Shown: positions 12,373 through 23,319 of the stretch, piece by piece | Layout: each line of letters opens with the position of its first letter | Position numbering within the stretch: the first letter of the stretch is position 1 | Notes under the pieces: model-generated | What the model was told of the DNA's origin: nothing | What the model saw: the letters and a program-made list of their open reading frames with translations, nothing else | Database searches by the model: none | Assembly: GCF_005239225.2 (NCBI RefSeq) | Contig: NC_133284.1 | Span: 7,221,770 to 7,285,769 of the forward strand | Direction: 5' to 3' | Source: Populus alba | Taxonomy: Eukaryota > Streptophyta > Magnoliopsida > Malpighiales > Salicaceae | Length of the DNA: 64,000 bases | Position numbers and translations under genes: made by a program

Positions 12373-12921
12373 ATTTATGCAATTTAGTCCTCAATTGATC
12401 AAAAAAACTTCCAATTTCTTCAATTAGGCCCCTAAATCAATTCAATTGCAGCCCCTCCATTTACGCGCCTCTTCCAAATTGGTCCCTGGTTTCGGATTTT
12501 CTCAATTAAGTCCCTAATTGGCCATTAAACTTCAATATTTATGCAATTAAGCTCTAATTTGACCCAATAAAATCCTAAAAAATATATTTTGGCCCCAGAA
12601 CCTAAATTTCTTCTAATTAAAGCCCAAATTGACTTAAAAATCAATTTTTCTTGCAATCAAAACCCCTATAAATCCAATTAAAAATCCAATGAAGTCCATA
12701 AACATTCAAATTTGGGCTTTTCTCCTCAAAATTTAAATTTTCCTCCTAAACAGGGCCCTCATCCTTCAAGCATATACTGTCAAAAAACCAATCTTTGTAT
12801 TTTTATACCCCTTGACCAATTTTCTGACCATTTTCTGAACACTTCTACCTCCTGTTATTTTTCCAACCTCCTTTGGCTATTTATTTTATTTTTATTTTTG
12901 TGGGGACCCGAAAATATATTT

Positions 12922-14204
12922 TTATTTTTCCAACCAATGTCCGGACTGCACCAACATAAAGTATAACTTTGTCATGGTCACTTTCAACACCCTCTCTTTG
13001 CTACCAATCTCCAGGTTATTCACACCACCCCTACTAGCAACATGTTTAGGTAAAGGGTTTGAATTCTTATTAGGCGAATCCTCGAAAGTGATCCATCCAA
13101 CTTTGATCAGTTGCAACACCTTTCTTTTAAAAGCAAAGCAAGCCTCAATGCTATGACCCGCGTGACCAGCATGGTATTCACAAATCACCTCGGGGTTGTA
13201 CCATGTAGGGAATGGTGGTTGCATAGGTGGTACGGGTAGGGGAGCTATCTGCCCAATACTCAACAGCTTGGCATACAATTCTTTTAAGGTTATTGGTAAA
13301 GGTGGTAATTGTTCTTCCGATGGTTGGTTATCCTTTCTTTGGTAATTGCTTTGGTTATTTACTGGGAATTTTATTTGATTGGGTTGGTTTGGAATGGGGG
13401 TTTTGGCAAAATTAATACTAGTGACTTGGGGGGTAGGTATTTGGTAGTTTTTACTTCTCCTTTCTAGGTTATTCACCTCATTTTCTTTCTTCTTTCCAAT
13501 GAAACCTCTCTTCTCTATAGGTTCTGCAATTCTCCCACTTCGGATTCCTTGTTCAATCCTCTCAACAATCCGCACAACATCATAGAAATGTTGTGCTGAG
13601 CTACCCATAAGGTGTTCATAGTATGGAGCCCTAAAAGTATTAGCAAACAGTGTCACCATTTCTGTCTCTATTAGTGGAGGTTGTACATTGATAGCTTGGT
13701 CACGCCACCTTTGAGCATAAACCCTCACGGACTCTTGAGTTCCTTTCTCCATGGTAGTCAGACTGGTCCTATCAGGAGCAATCTCAAGATTAAACTTGTA
13801 TTGCTTTAGGAAAGCATCTGCCAGGTCCGTCCACTTCTTGATCCTAATGTTGTCTAACCTCATGTACCAACTGAGGGCCGATCCGGTCAGGCTATCCTGG
13901 AAGAAGTAAATTAATATTTTTCTCATCGTGGATAACTTCTGCCATTTTGTTATAGTAGGAGCGGAGATGGGTCTTTGGACATTCCATCCCAGTATACTTA
14001 ACAAAATCTGGCACTCTGAACTTCTTTGGAATAACAATGTTAGGCACTAAACATACTTTAGCGGCCCTAATTGGGTCAAATAAATCATTTCCTTTAATTG
14101 CCCTTAGCCTCTCTTCTAGTGCAGTCCACTTATCATCCCCTTCATGATTAGAGAATTTGAAGTCATGTGGATCTTCGTTTGTTAAATCCATTGTAATAGG
14201 GATT
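12922..14204 (-). pseudogene. gag (C-terminal and central part), frameshifted and truncated
   Basis: The minus-strand frames 14,204-13,892 and 14,037-12,922 together cover a Ty3-type capsid region with typical phrases such as GSALSWYMRL and MGSSAQHFYDV. A gag-like zinc motif CEYHAGHAGHSIEAC (C-x2-H-x5-H-x4-C) follows. The two frames overlap between 13,892 and 14,037, so at least one frameshift separates them. The 3' end runs into non-gag sequence at about 12,940. The N-terminal part lies in opposite orientation at 14,932-15,150. The product would be the structural particle protein of the retroelement, and this copy cannot make it intact. Confidence 0.8.
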
Positions 14205-14207
14205 TGA

Positions 14208-15150
14208 ATGGGTCGAGTCAAGAAGAATGAGATAAAAGTTATGAGGATAAAGCTTGACAAAGAACGCGAAAAGGTGAAGTATTTAGACGAGAAGCTAGTA
14301 ACAATGGAAAAGCACAAGGATCAAATCGACGCCAACAACACTGCTTTGAACAGAACCAACATGTTGCTCATAGAAAAAATGACCAAAACAGATGAGCAAA
14401 TGGACGAAGTTGCTGCACATGCTCGAATTATTAGAATCAATGCGTGGAATGTGGGAGGAGACATCATTCGCTATCGCCAAAGCCTAGCTGAAACTGATGC
14501 CTTTCTGGGGAAGATTGAGAACCACGGCTTTGCTTTCTTACCTTTGGCTAAAGAGTTTATGGAGGAAAGGGATTAGCATGTTGTATTTCTTTCCTAAATG
14601 TAATCAATTTATCCAAGCATTAATGAAAAGGGCGTCGACCCATCTTCTTATACAAAATCTGTCTCTTGGTGAACATGATTCAAGCAAATGACTCGAAAGG
14701 CAGAACTCCTATCAAAGCAATGTGACAAGAGAATGCTTATAATATGAGGGTTGTTATTTCGTTCACAAGAGAACTCCTATCAAGGCTGCATCCATACCCA
14801 ATGAAACATGCATTTTTCAATCATGCATCTATCATAATCATACATTTTTCTCATACATCTATGCACGCGTCTGCAGATTAAGAAACATAGGTCCCCCTTC
14901 TAGAATCCACAACACTCGACAAAGAACAAGAATGGAAAACGAAGAAAGGTCACAACCAGAAGCTCAGTACCAAAGAGAACTTAAAGGAGTTCGGAATGAT
15001 GTGGCGCACCTAACCAGTATGTTAGAACAAATATTGAGAGCCAAAGATGGAGAGGGAACGTCTACTCAACCTAATAAAGCACCAGCAGCAGCTCAAATTC
15101 CTATCGCACCTATAAACATAGGGGCAAATACACCAACTAAGCAGAGTCCG
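14208..15150 (+). pseudogene. Inverted block carrying ORF1 C-terminus and gag N-terminus
   Basis: On the plus strand, 14,208-14,576 encodes a coiled-coil-rich stretch ending in ...FMEERD that looks like the C-terminus of ORF1. From 14,932 a second frame starts MENEERSQPEAQ and looks like the gag N-terminus; about 355 bp of spacer separates them. Both belong with the minus-strand pieces on either side: ORF1 is cut at about 15,150 and gag at about 14,206. A single inversion of about 0.94 kb explains all four fragments. A palindrome (AAGCAGAGT...ACTCTGCTT, 15,140-15,163) sits at one breakpoint. Confidence 0.75.
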
Positions 15151-16842
15151 CTAACTCTGCTTCAACATCCTTGAAACCTCTCCTTTCGCTTTCCCACTCC
15201 ATATATTTCTTATTCAAAACCTCATACTTCCCAATCCTATCCATTAGTTCAAATTGCACTTGCGCAAATTTTTCTTGGTAATATTCTGCACTTTCTTGGC
15301 AGTCGCTAAAGTCCATCTCCATTGCTTCAAGTTCAGAGCAACTTTGCATCCAATCCAAACTCACCCCTTTTAGCTCATTCTCACTTCTTTCCCTAGCAAT
15401 CTTCTCCTCGCCCAGCTTTAACTCAAGCTTTGTTATTTTTGCATTTCTAGACTGTATTTGCTCATCTAGAAATGTTCTCCTTTTATCCTCTTCTAGCATC
15501 ATTTCTTCCAACAGTGCCTTGTCTTTTCTGCTCTTACTCAACTCTATTCGCAGTCCTTCCACTTGCCTTCTCAATTCATCTTCACTGTTAACCCTCTTTC
15601 TCTTAATAGGCTCCTCTACAGTTTGAGGAGATTTGACTTCTACACAAGGTATGGTTGAAGCAGCTGAACCATCTTCAATGTTAACCCTTTTTCTCTTAAT
15701 AGGCTCCTCTACAGCTTGAGGAGATTTGGCTTCTATGCAAGGCATGGCTGAAGCAGCCGAGTCTCTCCATTTTACATATCCTCCGCTCGTACTTGGATCT
15801 TTTAAACCTTCTATCTCTACCAACACTAGATGCTTCCAATCTTGTTTGATGATCTCCAAAACCTTTTCTGCCATGGGATCTTTGAACAAACCAAAGAATT
15901 GAGCAATTCCTATAGTCCTGGGAACGAACTGCATGCCCCCAAGTTGTCTTACCACTAAAGCAGGAGCATAACTCACATAACCCGTAATCCCCACTAATGG
16001 TACCCAACGTCTTTGTCCACAACTCATTAGGACCTTCATTGTCGTTACCCATGGGGCTCTCCACTTAAACTCGCTATTAGGTAAACCTTCTAATTTATCA
16101 ACCCAACCTTGGTTGTCTAGATCTCCCCATTCTTCTTCTTCTACCAATTTTAGGGGGTTTTGGGTGAACCACAAAAAATTATTGAAGATAGGTTTTTTTG
16201 TTTCGATATGGCTAACCATCCAAATATACAACAATTGCGTGCAGCATCTCATTGCTCCTTTTCCCGCCCTCCTACAATAGTTAAGTGTCAAAATTGTTTC
16301 GGCTAAAATAGCAGCCACTGGATTGATTTGTGTATTTTCATACTCCACATAAGCAATAGCGGCTTCCAAACTCACTAAACCAATCTGACTTGGGAACAAT
16401 ACAAGGCCAAATATACCTAGGGCAATCAATCTCTCTTTTTCTACTCCTGACTTCTTTTCCAATTCTAGCATCCTCCATTTCAAACCGATACCATTCTTTT
16501 CCAGAAACTTTTCCAAGTTGGAGATTCTGAGCAGTTTTGACAGTTCAGGGATGATCTTGTCGGATCTTAAAGGAGAATAAATCTGATACAGGTCGTTGGG
16601 AAACTCGGTCAACAATCCATATTCCTCAACCGTGGGGCACAAATCTATGCTTCCAAAGGAAAAACATCGGTAGTCTAGATCCCAAAACTGAACTAAAGCT
16701 CACACAGCTGGGCTTAAAACTTCTACCTTGGCGATTTCCATCAAACGTCCGTATTTCCAAAAAAATGCATCTTTATCCACATTCTGAAAATGAGTCGTTA
16801 ATTTGTTCACCTTATTCAACATTCAATTCAGATTCTTGATTA
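15137..16842 (-). pseudogene. Retrotransposon ORF1 (plant-mobile-domain/DUF7745-like, coiled coil), interrupted
   Basis: The 501-codon frame at 16,642-15,137 continues upstream in the same frame past a TGA at 16,702-16,700 to about 16,840. The N-terminal half shows phrases such as QFWDLDYRCFSFG, CPTVEEYGLL and FVPRTIGIAQFFGLF. I associate these with the DUF7745/plant-mobile-domain-like proteins of Tat/Ogre ORF1. A tandem duplication of about 31 residues (15,590-15,770) repeats EEPIKRKRVN, a nuclear-localisation-like patch. The C-terminal 150 residues are coiled coil. The frame stops just after the inversion breakpoint. Its function in these elements is unknown. Confidence 0.7.
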
Positions 16843-17453
16843 GTGACATCTTCTTAGCATCGCTTCTAAGGCAGTCTCCTTCAGTCAATTGTGACAGTTT
16901 AGAATTTTTCCATACTCTACGATGGAAAGATTAGTGAATGATGGTCATTTAGTTCACAAGTCCTGCAATTTCAAAATGCATGGGGGTTTAGACTTGTTTT
17001 TTATGCAAAAGATATATTGGAACATACACCCTAAGGATAGGTTCTAGTTCTTTTACGTGAGACATAGGGTAGGTTTACTACTGGGTCTCTAAAAGAGGGT
17101 CTCTTGCTGTTCCAGTGACCACCCTCGTAAAGGCGATATGGAGGTCTAGCAGATAGTGGGATGGTACGTGTACCAATCACAATCAATCTAAACACTCAGC
17201 AAAGAGTTGGGGTTTACACAAACTTCAACCTTGACTCAAGTCATAAGGCAAGCTGCTAGTCCCCCACTTAATCTTAAAGTTACATGTGTGTGCCATCCAA
17301 AACATAATAATAATAATAAAGTGATGCATGACTATGTCATGTATGATAGAATGTAAAGATGTATGCTAAAGCTTTTAAACAAAGCATCATAAGAAAACAA
17401 AAACCAATAACACATAGCATAAACAAACAAACAAATCAAGCTTAGTCCAAGGG

Positions 17454-17471
17454 TCCCCAGCGGAGTCGCCA
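17454..17471 (-). other. Retrotransposon primer-binding site
   Basis: Read on the minus strand, TGGCGACTCCGCTGGGGA starts three bases inside the LTR end (GGGTGCGACA, ending at 17,475). It has the TGG start expected of a tRNA-3'-end complement. The type is that of Tat/Ogre elements; I cannot fix the tRNA species without a search. It also fixes the element orientation as minus. Confidence 0.75.
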
Positions 17472-17474
17472 TTC

Positions 17475-18857
17475 TGTCGCACCCTAAAAAAAAATCCAAT
17501 TGCGGGTTCGACTAGCGATTTTTCATTTTGTTTTTGCTGATTTGGTTCTTTGAAGTCGCCACCTAGTATTTTGGTCACTAGGAACCCTAACTGGTCTTTC
17601 AGATATTCTAAGGTAAGGGACTGGTTGCGTAAATGGAAGGTATTAGCACCTCTAGTACGCCCTACCTAAGGTAAGCTGCTTGGTGTTTGGTTTGCTCTAT
17701 AATTGCTATGGTGTTGGTGTTTTCTAATCCCATCAATTTTCCTAGGTTTGATTCAAATAAAATTTATTTGGATAGAAATCCAAGGAGATTCCATGTGCTT
17801 TGAAAGCTCATTTTTCCCTTAGTATTTCAAGAGTTTGCGACTCGTAAATCGCAAGAAGGAGGGACAAAAAATTTAGAAATCTAAGGAAATTCAAAGCGCT
17901 TTAAAAGCCTCCTTTTGCCTTAGTATTTCATACTTTCACGGCTCGTAAACCGTGGAGTCAAAAATTTGAAATTTTGAAATGTCCTCAATTATAATCAAGG
18001 CTTCTTTCAAGGATGTGTGCGGATTTATTACTCCCAATAATATTTTGGATATTCGTCCTTTAAGGATTTCTTTATCCAAACATTAGCGGTGAATAATAGA
18101 TGAATTCCCCCCAAAATAAATTTTTTATAGTTTTTGGAATATTGGCCAATACCCTTTGGAGTTTTACAAACATGTTGTAAAATCCAGAAATGCAAGAAAA
18201 TAATTTGTGTTTAAGAAATCTATGCGAAAACACATTTTCAAAACTTCCAATATTTTTTTTTATATATAAAAAGAACATTCAAAACATGTTAGAGTATTGG
18301 CCGTATGCAACACACACAAGAAAACATTTTTTTTTATGTAAATATTTTTTTTCTTGACGAAATCGGGTATTTTAATACTGAATTTGTATCTCCACAGTAT
18401 AAAAATACAAACCAATATTAAGTCATTTAAAAAATGTGCGGGAAAAATCAACAATATTTTAAAGGAATTTTTTATAATTTTTCAAAGCAAAAAAAAACAT
18501 TTTATCTTTGAAAATCTTGGATGTCTTAGACGAAAAACCGGGTATTTTAAATACTGAATTTGTATCTCCACAGTATAAAAAATAAAACCAATATAAAACA
18601 AAAAAAAAAATATATATATATACACACACACACATAATATAATATAATAATATAATATAATTTAATAATATATTAATATATTAAGTGGGCTGGGCCGGCC
18701 CAACTAAATGGGCCGGACTCAGCCCCAAAATTCGCTGGGCCGGTTTTGGCCCAAGAAAAATCCTACCTTGGTCTGGGCCGGACCCCGGCCCAGACCGCCG
18801 GGTTGGGCCAGAATCCTTCTGGCCCGTCCCACATATTTCTGGGCCAGAAACCATCTG
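17475..18857 (-). repeat. LTR (5' LTR of minus-strand element), fused to FKBP exon
   Basis: It matches 10,978-12,372 throughout, including the microsatellite (18,600-18,645) and the GGGCCGG block (18,687-18,845). The match stops at ATCTG, 18,857, and the next bases belong to the FKBP13 first exon or its flank. This may be the natural LTR edge or a truncation. Confidence 0.85.
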
Positions 18858-20409
18858 GCCCAGAGAAGAAAAAAAACTAAGCCAACAAAAGTATCGAGTA
18901 TCAAATTATCGAGCCACAGCCAAGAAAACTTTTCTCGACAGCCGCAGCCGAAAGAAAGCCAGACTTTTTTCAAGAGAAGAGAAGCAATTGGTCTTGGCTT
19001 CTGCGCAGGCTTTCTTGCTGTTCTCTTGCAACAACAGCTCACTGCAACAGCTGAAGAAGCTCCATGTGAGCTGACAGTTGCTCCTTCGGGTCTTGCCTTC
19101 TGTGACAAAATTGTGGGCACTGGCCCCGAGGCTGTCAAGGGACAGCTCATTAAGGTAATTATCTTCTTTTTTTCAGCCAGTTTAAAAGAAAGGTAGAATA
19201 TCAAAATCGTTTTGTCCATAAGGTTTTGTGAGCTGGCACCATTTGCCAATTTCAAATTTGATCTGTAACATGTACGTCTAAGCCAGTTTTAACATGGTCA
19301 TTGAGTAACATTAAAGAACGAGATGTGTTGGAGATTTGCCGTTTTTATATGCTTACCCGGGTACTTTATTATGTGGATGAACAAATGAACAGGCACATTA
19401 TGTCGGGAAATTGGAGAGTGGAAAGATTTTCGATAGCAGCTACAATCGTGGAAAGCCTCTCACGTTTCGAGTTGGGGTTGGTGAGGTATGCGAATGTCTA
19501 TATAATCTCTTCTTCTTGAAACTTTTTGCTGTGGCTGTGGGGGAAAGGATTAAATGATGAATCAACTTGATATTCCTGGAATATAAAAGTCTAAATCTGG
19601 GATGAATCTAAATACATTACATGTCTAATGTCTTGGAATATTAATTTAATTTCCTAAATTAAGTGGTCATCTCTCTTAAGATTTTCCCTTTAGTACTTTA
19701 GTTTGATTTGTTAATTCAAACCGGAAGCTTTTTTGAAAATTTCTCATTTTCAAGGATAAGAACTGCAGTCAACTGATTGCATTGTTGTTGGTAAAAGAGT
19801 GCAAGGTAAATCATAAAACTGGTCGGAATGGCAGGAATTTCTCATATATTGGCTTGCATTATGTTACGGTTACAGACCGTGGAGCAGTGTTGCTGGTTTT
19901 GGATGATTAATTTCTAAACAACTCACAGCTCCTTTAAATGAACCCAATAGGTCATCAAAGGCTGGGACCAAGGTATTCTAGGTGGTGATGGAATTCCTCC
20001 TATGCTAGCTGGTACGAGAAAATATATAAAAACAGTAGCTTCTTGGTTGTATTTTGAATATCTGACATCAACCATGTTATATTTGATGGATTTTAGGTGG
20101 AAAACGTAAATTGAAGCTCCCTCCAGAACTGGCATATGGCATGAGAGGGGCTGGATGCAAAGGAGGTGATTAAGCATCCCCTTGGTTCACAGATACTTCA
20201 CAACTAAATATATTTTTGCACTTGTTATATATAAATATATAAATAGCATTGATCACTGTGTTTTTTAACCGACAGAACTTGTTTCTATGATGTTATTTGG
20301 GCTATTGAAAAAGAGAATTCTCACAGGTTACAAAACTAATGCAGGTTCTTGCATCATTCCTCCAGATTCAGTCCTGTTATTCGATGTAGAGTTCATTGGA
20401 AAGGCTTGA
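18708..20409 (+). CDS. FKBP13: Thylakoid-lumen FKBP-type peptidyl-prolyl isomerase (FKBP13-like), 5' end fused to LTR
   Basis: I find five exons: up to 19,154; 19,393-19,485; 19,951-20,011; 20,097-20,165; and 20,345-20,409, with GT-AG introns and consistent phases. The product is an immunophilin that isomerises Xaa-Pro bonds. Visible features are a twin-arginine lumen-targeting signal (KRREAIGLG, a hydrophobic stretch, then TATAEEA) and the FKBP core (AHYVGKLESGK, VIKGWDQGILG, LPPELAYG, LLFDVEFIGKA). Both cysteine pairs of FKBP13 are kept: CELTVAPSGLAFC and GCKGGSC. In Arabidopsis these form redox-regulated disulfides. The frame is open 5' through 18,858 into the LTR up to an ATG at 18,708, so a native start and transit-peptide N-terminus are absent. 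About 50 residues would come from antisense LTR. The mature domain looks intact; expression and plastid import are doubtful. Confidence 0.88.
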
Positions 20410-22985
20410 AACTTTGTTCCTGATCAACTTCCCTTTTGAATTGTGAAGAGAATTACATGTTTTGCTTGTTTCTTCGGATTCTAATATCAGTTTGAGATGG
20501 TATCTTAATTAATTTCAGATGGAATGAAGATATTGGTGTAATTCTGAGGATGGATAGCGTTGAAGGTTGTGTTTGATAAATTATAGGAGGTCCGCGGGCA
20601 TATGATTTCATCAATTAATCAGAAAGTTGTATGAGATTTTGGTGGAGGTGAACCAACATGTATATCAAAGGCTTTGTTATTTTCTACTTCCTAACCAGCG
20701 GGAAGTGTTTAGCATTGCATTGTTAAATCTTGAATTTTATACGTGTGCGAGCACTCCACTTTACATTTTAAAAAAGAAAGTCGACACAAGATTTATGATT
20801 ATTTATAGATTTCTCATTATATTTATTTTAATGATTAAAGTGTTCTTGAAGCTATGTATTTATAAAATAAACTTGTGTTTTACATGATACAACATGTTTT
20901 TTTTATTGGGACAAATAATAAATTTGATTTATCAAGATGTAATTGATATTGTAGTGTCTTTCTTATACCTTTATTTTTTAAATAATATTTATTGGATGGG
21001 AGTTTTTTATTTCAATAGTACTAGTGTTTTGAGATATGTTTTATTGTGTAATACTTTTATGAACTCTAATTTTTTAACTTTTCAGGTTATATTATCTTTG
21101 TTATGAATTGCTTATCTATGTGATCAAAATATACATATCATCGCACATTTTCCCATCGTTGAAACACTTCTCGCTGTTTTGGCTGTCTTGAGTTACTGTT
21201 AGGCTCTTTTTGGGCTTGGCTCATTGGACTTAATATGGATAATGGCTGGATGTATGAATTGGATGAAAATTGACTATATTTTTTATACATATATTTTTTA
21301 TAGTAACCTTACGAAGATGATCGTTTTTGTGGTAGCACTAATTTTTTTAAAAAATTATTTTATATATTAATATTAAAAAAATAAAAAATATTATTTAATA
21401 TATTTTTAAATACAAATCACTTATCATATAATTAGAGAGTCCAAAGTGTTTCCGGGCTTAATCATTACATCCTCAATTAGGGTTTTTACTTCGTACTGTT
21501 TACTATATCTTTCACATGTTTTGGTTGTTGATTTAGGAGGTTTTTTGTGTTTCTTTTTATCCTTGTGAAGATGATGAGAAAGCGACTAAGATAATTTCAG
21601 TGCAAAAGGTCCCATCGTAATTGGCTTTTACAGGGCTTGATGACCATCCTGATATGTCGACACCACTATTCCGAGTCTCTTTCAGATTTTAAACCGAAAC
21701 GGTGTCATTAAGGAGGGGACCCTGAAAATCCGAAACAGCATCCTTTTGGTTAAAAAGGAGGAGGCCGATTTGAAGTAAAACCTGGGTTGGCCAAGCTTCT
21801 AGTTGTCAGATCAGTTGATCTGCTGGGCTGCATGAATAAATAAAATTTTGTTTTTAAATTTATATAGATCTTTGGAGAAGCAGATGGATACAATTGTGCC
21901 ATATAATTAACATAAGCATGATTTCACTGACAATTTCTGTGATTATTAAATTACACTTTTTTCGCATACAAGTAGATGTTTTTACCAATATTAGAATTGA
22001 CACTTTTGTTATAAAGGTCAATGGATGATCTCCAGATTTTCTAGTTTCTCATGGTTGTGATTCTTCATTCTTTTTCCTCTTTTTCAAGTTTTATTACAAC
22101 CAGCAGTAGATTGATATATCATCTGTCAAATTTTAAAAGTTACAACAAGTCACTGACTATATATTTTCTGGTAGTACGTACAAATTTCTAATATAATGAC
22201 TTTGACCATGGTTTGGCCCTGCAACGGATATGGAAATGGATGGTGAAAATCAAACTAAGAGGTCGTTGAAGCCAATAGGGAAGAAGCTAAAAAAGAAGTC
22301 GAGGCTGGCAAAAAGGAAGAGCGGCGGAAAGGGGAGGATCAGGGGGAGAAATATTTAACTGCAAAAACTGATAATGCTATTGACATTTTCTTCTCAGTTG
22401 TCCAAGTTTTGTGTGTTTAAGGCCGCTGTATAACATTTTGATAATCGTGTCTTCAAGATTTTGTTGTCATTTGGAAGGTGCTGATATTAGAGGCCGTGTG
22501 CCATGATATCCACCAAGTTTTTGTAAACCTGCTCTCTTTTTAGTTCTTTCCAATCCAAAAACGTTACTTGAAAGTGTTATATTCAAACGCTCAATCACAA
22601 TTTCGGTGAAATTTTCCAATTTTCCAACAGTGATGGGGGTTCAATTGTTCGAATCATCTCATAATTAAATGGTCTGCTATCTCAATTGAACGAAAGGATC
22701 GTCGATTGTTGAGTGCGTTCATATCATGTATATATGGAACACGAGAAATGAAGGGTCTCGCGCAGTTCCATCTGCTGTCATTGTTGTTGTCATATTTGAT
22801 TCCTGAATCACTGCTGACAGAGAAAATGGAGGGGCATATTTCTTACAAAAACTACTCTTACAGTTCTTCTTAGCATTTTATGAACTCTGTTATGTACTCA
22901 TGGAATGGTCGAACCTGTGGACAACGTAAGAATGATGGACAAAAAGGAATGCGGGTCACTGAAATTTTTTTCTTTGAGTTCAGGT
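20410..22985. other. Intergenic DNA downstream of FKBP13
   Basis: The first 200 bases are presumably FKBP13 3' UTR. The rest is A/T-rich with no recognisable gene apart from a short basic open frame at 22,230-22,358. No repeat family was identified in 20.6-22.2 kb. Confidence 0.5.
22230..22358 (+). CDS. Short very basic ORF (42 aa), possible terminal exon fragment
   Basis: The frame begins MEMDGENQTKRSLKPIGKK. It then becomes almost entirely K, R and G (KLKKKSRLAKRKSGGKGRIR), ending NI and TAA. The composition resembles the C-terminal tail of small nucleolar proteins of the LLP/DUF2423 type, but I do not see the N-terminal part upstream. It may be a last exon, a retrocopy remnant or chance. 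No promoter or splice acceptor could be assigned. Confidence 0.3.
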   Translation: MEMDGENQTKRSLKPIGKKLKKKSRLAKRKSGGKGRIRGRNI

Positions 22986-23250
22986 TGTCAAAGAATCATC
23001 TCAACTTAATAACTTAAATTATTAGGTGAGGTTTCAAGATATAATTTATTTTATTTTTTAACACACCCCCTTAAATAAAATCACATTACCATGTGTTTAG
23101 TTTTTATCAAATAAATAGAAATGGTGAGATTCGAACTCGTGACCACTTAATTATCAAAAACTCTAATATTATGTTTAAAGAACCATCTCAATCCAATAAT
23201 TTAAACAATTAAATAAAATTTTAATATATAATTTATTTTATTTTCTAACA
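22986..23250 (-). mobile_element. TRIM-type element (two short LTRs)
   Basis: A TGTCAAAGAATCATCTCAAC phrase begins a short LTR that ends around TTTTTTAACA near 23,062. The same phrase (TTTAAAGAACCATCTCAA...) recurs from about 23,176 to TTTTCTAACA at 23,250. The sequence between them, GAGATTCGAACTCGTGACC, is shared with the element at 29,448-30,663. The primer site is decayed here. Confidence 0.6.
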
Positions 23251-23319
23251 AAAAACAGCCCCTAGCATAGGATAAGTTATCAAGCAGGGTTGGGTTTTTT
23301 TTTTTTACTTAGAATAATT

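Larger units (their letters stand above)
10978..18857 (-). mobile_element. Tat/Ogre-type Ty3 LTR retrotransposon, deleted for pol and internally inverted
   Basis: The element is on the minus strand in the order LTR (18,857-17,475), primer site, leader, ORF1, gag, LTR (12,372-10,978). An extra ORF upstream of gag is the hallmark of the Tat/Ogre branch. No protease, reverse transcriptase or integrase is present, because gag passes almost directly into U3-like sequence. The block 14,210-15,150 is inverted relative to the rest. I could not find a target-site duplication: the left edge abuts an inverted LTR piece and the right edge abuts the FKBP exon. Near-identical LTRs suggest recent insertion. 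Confidence 0.85.

Noticed and set aside
12163..12398. Several Gly/Pro/Trp-rich frames in the GGGCCGG block
   Set aside because: They are by-products of a GC-rich simple repeat inside the LTR; frames are open on both strands.
13227..13415. Plus-strand frame inside gag
   Set aside because: It is a shadow of the minus-strand gag.
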